Positions 5,083 through 7,046 of a stretch of DNA of 7,046 nt are shown here, one piece after another. The translations under genes and the position numbers were made by a program. Origin of the DNA: Gammaproteobacteria bacterium. GTDB lineage: Bacteria > Pseudomonadota > Gammaproteobacteria > Steroidobacterales > Steroidobacteraceae. The number at the start of each line of letters is the position of its first letter. The stretch's first letter is position 1. The notes under the pieces are model-generated. The model saw nothing but the letters and a program-made list of their open reading frames with translations. It was not told where the DNA came from and made no database searches. The stretch is from the NCBI GenBank assembly GCA_025350345.1, contig JANXYA010000350.1:1-7046 (forward strand), given 5' to 3'.

Positions 5083-6336
5083 ATGGTCACCGTACTCGAA
5101 CAGGAATTCTTTCTGAGCGAGATTCTCGGCCGGCGGGTATTCGTGAAGAAGCGGCGCATCGGGCGCGTCAGCGACCTCGCCATCGTTGAAACCAGCAAGC
5201 TTCCTGAAGTCACGCACATGGTCATCTCCCGGCCGTTTGGCCATCCATCTCTGACAGTTCCCTGGGACAAGGTGCTGCTCATCTCGAACAATGAAGTGGT
5301 GCTCGACATCGACACCGAGGCGACGAAGCAATATGAGCGGGCGCCGCAGGAACAATTGATCCTGCTGCACGATCACATACTGGACAAGAAGATCCTGGAC
5401 ATGGACGACCACGAGGTCGAGATCGTCTACGACGTCAAGCTCGCCTTCCAGGGCGGCAAGCTGCATGCGACCGAGGTCGACTTCAGTCACTACCGGGCAT
5501 TGCGTCGCCTGGGCCTGCGCAAGCTGGCAAGACTGCTCACCAGTCGCAACAAGGAGGCGCGGGTGTCCTGGCTCTACGTCCAGTCGCTGCCCGAGCAACT
5601 GGGCAGTTTTGCCGGCAACATCAAGCTCAAGGTGCCGAAGGCAGGCCTCAGCGAGATACATCCGGTGGACCTGGCCGACATCCTGGAGGAGCTCGAGGGT
5701 GGACAGCGCGTTGCCTTGTTCAATGCGCTGGATGCCGAACAGGCTTCGGAGACGCTGGAGGAAGTGGAGCCGCGCGTGCAGCGGGAGCTGATCCGCGCGA
5801 TCGAGAAGGAACGGGCGGCCGTGTTGATCAATGAAATGAGCCCGGCTCAGGCGGCAGACATCCTCGCGATACTCCCACGCGACGAGGCGGGTGCGATCCT
5901 GAAGCTGATCGACCGGGACATATCCTCCAAGGTCGAGCACATCATCGGCGAGCACACTGAGCAGATACTCCTGTACGCCTCGCTCGAGCTCATCAAGTTG
6001 CCGGCAACGACCCAGGCCGACGAAGTGCTCGACCGGTATCGCGAGCTGGCGACCGGCAAGAACGTCGTGACATACATCTACATCACCGACGACGCCGACA
6101 CGCTGAAGGGTGTGGTCGATCTGCGGGACATCGTCGGTGCGGAGCCGGGTCAGACGCTGGGGGACATCATGACGGAGCACGTGATTGCGCTGCCGAAGGA
6201 CGCGAGCCTGCGGGACGCAGTGATGCTGTTCGAGCGCTACAACTTCCGGGCGTTGCCCATCACGGATGAGAATGATCGATTGCTGGGCGCGGTGTCGTCT
6301 CGGGACGTCAGGAACCTCCGGCCGCGCCTCGCGTGA
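5083..6336 (+). CDS. Soluble MgtE-N/CBS regulator with PRC-barrel-like N-terminal segments
   Basis: The 417-residue protein has no membrane span. Residues about 10-80 (LSEILGRRVFVKKRRIGRVSD) and 97-140 (ILDKKILDMDDHEVEIVYDV) resemble two PRC-barrel-type beta domains. Residues about 190-290 match the MgtE intracellular N domain, a superhelix of repeats (HPVDLADILEEL, DAEQASETLEEVEP, MSPAQAADILAILP). Residues about 295-413 form a CBS pair (YIYITDDADTLKGVVDLRDI, then IMTEHVIALPKDASLRDAV and FRALPITDENDRLLGAVSSRDV). In MgtE channels these N and CBS modules bind Mg2+ through acidic residues and close the pore when cytosolic Mg2+ is high. Here the MgtE membrane domain is absent: the protein ends right after CBS2. 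Being last in the transporter operon, it is probably a separate Mg2+ sensor controlling the Nramp-type protein. Nucleotide binding by the CBS pair is an alternative input. Confidence 0.88.
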   Translation: MVTVLEQEFFLSEILGRRVFVKKRRIGRVSDLAIVETSKLPEVTHMVISRPFGHPSLTVPWDKVLLISNNEVVLDIDTEATKQYERAPQEQLILLHDHILDKKILDMDDHEVEIVYDVKLAFQGGKLHATEVDFSHYRALRRLGLRKLARLLTSRNKEARVSWLYVQSLPEQLGSFAGNIKLKVPKAGLSEIHPVDLADILEELEGGQRVALFNALDAEQASETLEEVEPRVQRELIRAIEKERAAVLINEMSPAQAADILAILPRDEAGAILKLIDRDISSKVEHIIGEHTEQILLYASLELIKLPATTQADEVLDRYRELATGKNVVTYIYITDDADTLKGVVDLRDIVGAEPGQTLGDIMTEHVIALPKDASLRDAVMLFERYNFRALPITDENDRLLGAVSSRDVRNLRPRLA

Positions 6337-6339
6337 GAG

Positions 6340-6353
6340 GGCCCGATCGGGCC
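6340..6353. terminator. GC palindrome between convergent genes, possible bidirectional terminator
   Basis: GGCCCGATCGGGCC is a perfect 14-base palindrome three bases after the stop of the MgtE-like gene and about 20 bases from the stop of the convergent UDG-like gene. There is no T-run on either side, and a self-complementary palindrome leaves little room for a loop, so termination is only suggested by position. Confidence 0.35.
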
Positions 6354-6373
6354 TGTGCAGGCGTGGACGAGAA

Positions 6374-6973
6374 TCACCCGGCAGTTCGCGGCGCCTGATC
6401 GAGGAGCTCTCGGACGCGCCCGCGCAATTCAGGCAGCAGCTCCCGCTCGAACCATGGGTTTCTTTTCAGCCAGATGTTGTTGCGCGGGCTCGGATGCGGC
6501 AACGGCAGGAGCCTGGGCCAGTACTCCCGCCAGGCGAGCACAGTTTCGGTCAGCGTAGGTCGTGCGGAATTTCCCAGGTGCCAGGCGAGAGCGTAGCGCC
6601 CGACAGGCAGCGTCAGGCGCACGTCGAGGAGCCTCGCCAGCAGCTTAACCCGCCACGCGGCAGCACATTCCGGGCGGGGCGGCAGGTCCCCGGAGGCCCC
6701 GGTGCCCGGGTAGCAAAACCCCATCGGCAGCAGGGCGATGCGCTGCGGGTCGTAAAACACCCTGGCATCGATCCCCAGCCAGTCGCGCAGGCGCTCGCCG
6801 CTCGCGTCCTGGAAGGGTACGCCACGCTCGTGCACCCTGCGGCCGGGCGCCTGGCCGGCGATGAGAATCCGCGCCCGCGGATGGAACTGAAACACCGGCC
6901 TGGGCCCTAGCGGCAGCTGCTCCCGGCACAGCGTGCAGGCGCGCACCTCTCGCAGCAGCTGCCCGGTGGCCAC
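6374..6973 (-). CDS. Uracil-DNA-glycosylase-superfamily protein with probable 4Fe-4S cluster
   Basis: The protein, 199 residues from the GTG at 6973, belongs to the UDG superfamily, which removes damaged bases such as uracil from DNA. Motif 1 is ILIAGQAPG and motif 2 is PLPHPSPRNN. Four cysteines are arranged C-x2-C (ACTLC) near the N terminus, then C-x15-C (GFCYPG to PECAA), matching the iron-sulfur spacing of family 4/5-like enzymes. Motif 1 has Gln where family 4 has Glu (GEAPG), and GRRVHERGVPF follows, so activity on uracil is not assured. ATG at 7018 is in frame (214 residues) but lacks a ribosome binding site and overlaps a TATGAT -10-like box. GTG 6973 has AGGAG (6982-6986) eight bases upstream and fits a start close to the first Cys pair. 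The gene converges on the magnesium operon and is probably unrelated to it. Confidence 0.88.
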   Translation of the reverse strand: MATGQLLREVRACTLCREQLPLGPRPVFQFHPRARILIAGQAPGRRVHERGVPFQDASGERLRDWLGIDARVFYDPQRIALLPMGFCYPGTGASGDLPPRPECAAAWRVKLLARLLDVRLTLPVGRYALAWHLGNSARPTLTETVLAWREYWPRLLPLPHPSPRNNIWLKRNPWFERELLPELRGRVRELLDQAPRTAG

Positions 6974-7009
6974 CTGCACCACTCCTGCCTGGCGCGATTT
7001 CCGCTCCTC

Positions 7010-7034
7010 ATGTATCATAGTACATTGGTACCAA
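7010..7034. promoter_or_regulatory. Two adjacent dyads in a divergent promoter region
   Basis: ATGTA (7010-7014) and TACAT (7021-7025) form an inverted repeat with a six-base spacer. TTGGTACCAA (7025-7034) is a perfect palindrome beside it. The GT..AC core recalls GntR-type operators, but a GntR protein is not visible. On the minus strand TATGAT (7014-7019) could be the -10 box of the UDG-like gene, so binding here could control that gene and the one starting to the right. Confidence 0.45.
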
Positions 7035-7040
7035 GATAAC

Positions 7041-7045
7041 AGGAG
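7041..7045 (+). promoter_or_regulatory. Shine-Dalgarno of a gene starting beyond the right edge
   Basis: AGGAG at 7041-7045 in the AT-richer spacer implies a plus-strand gene whose start codon lies within about 10 bases past the end, divergent from the UDG-like gene. Confidence 0.4.
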
Positions 7046-7046
7046 C

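Noticed and set aside
4885..6180. Long minus-strand frame of 431 codons opposite the MgtE-like gene
   Set aside because: It is the antisense shadow of a well-supported gene: its translation is low-complexity (His, Asp, Gln, Val rich) with no domain, and the plus strand has clear MgtE-N and CBS motifs.
1..7046. CRISPR array, insertion sequence or transposase/integrase gene
   Set aside because: No regularly spaced repeats, no terminal inverted repeats with a transposase, and no recombinase motifs on either strand within the window.

Overview
The window is GC-rich DNA with dense, codon-biased genes. Gene families (an OprB-type porin with a C-terminal Phe, a LuxR-type response regulator, a short UDG-superfamily protein) point to a Gram-negative proteobacterium, probably a gammaproteobacterium. 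That placement is inference from gene content only; there is no rRNA or other taxonomic marker.

Left part (1-1440). A minus-strand NarL/FixJ-type response regulator runs off the left edge; only its receiver domain is visible. After a gene-poor stretch comes a 45-nt fragment identical in layout to the 3' half of a tRNA with anticodon CAU, running from the anticodon loop to the encoded CCA (717-761), with no matching 5' half. This looks like the distal attachment-site copy left by a tyrosine-recombinase element. By the usual geometry the element lies to the left and ancestral chromosome to the right. Further right is a minus-strand CsoR/RcnR/FrmR-family metal sensor (1133-1393) with a plausible operator-promoter just upstream, but no metal-efflux gene beside it.

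Centre (1440-6336, plus strand). About 600 bases without a recognisable gene, containing a row of short hairpins, precede an OprB-like outer-membrane porin (about 2102-3538). After 81 bases follow three tightly packed genes. The first is an Nramp-related transporter (3620-4888) whose metal-site motifs differ from manganese/iron Nramp proteins in the manner of the magnesium-type (NRMT) branch. The second is a 58-residue single-span membrane microprotein (4903-5079). The third is a soluble protein with two PRC-barrel-like segments, an MgtE intracellular N domain and a CBS pair, but no MgtE membrane domain (5083-6336). The natural reading is a magnesium uptake operon in which the Mg2+-sensing module of MgtE has been detached from its own channel and placed beside an unrelated Nramp-type transporter. 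The microprotein is a candidate adaptor and the porin a candidate outer-membrane entry. This is the most interesting system in the window.

Right part (6337-7046). A perfect GC palindrome sits between convergent genes. A minus-strand uracil-DNA-glycosylase-superfamily protein with a four-cysteine pattern follows. At the right edge, two dyad elements and a Shine-Dalgarno sequence face right, indicating a divergent gene beginning just beyond the window.
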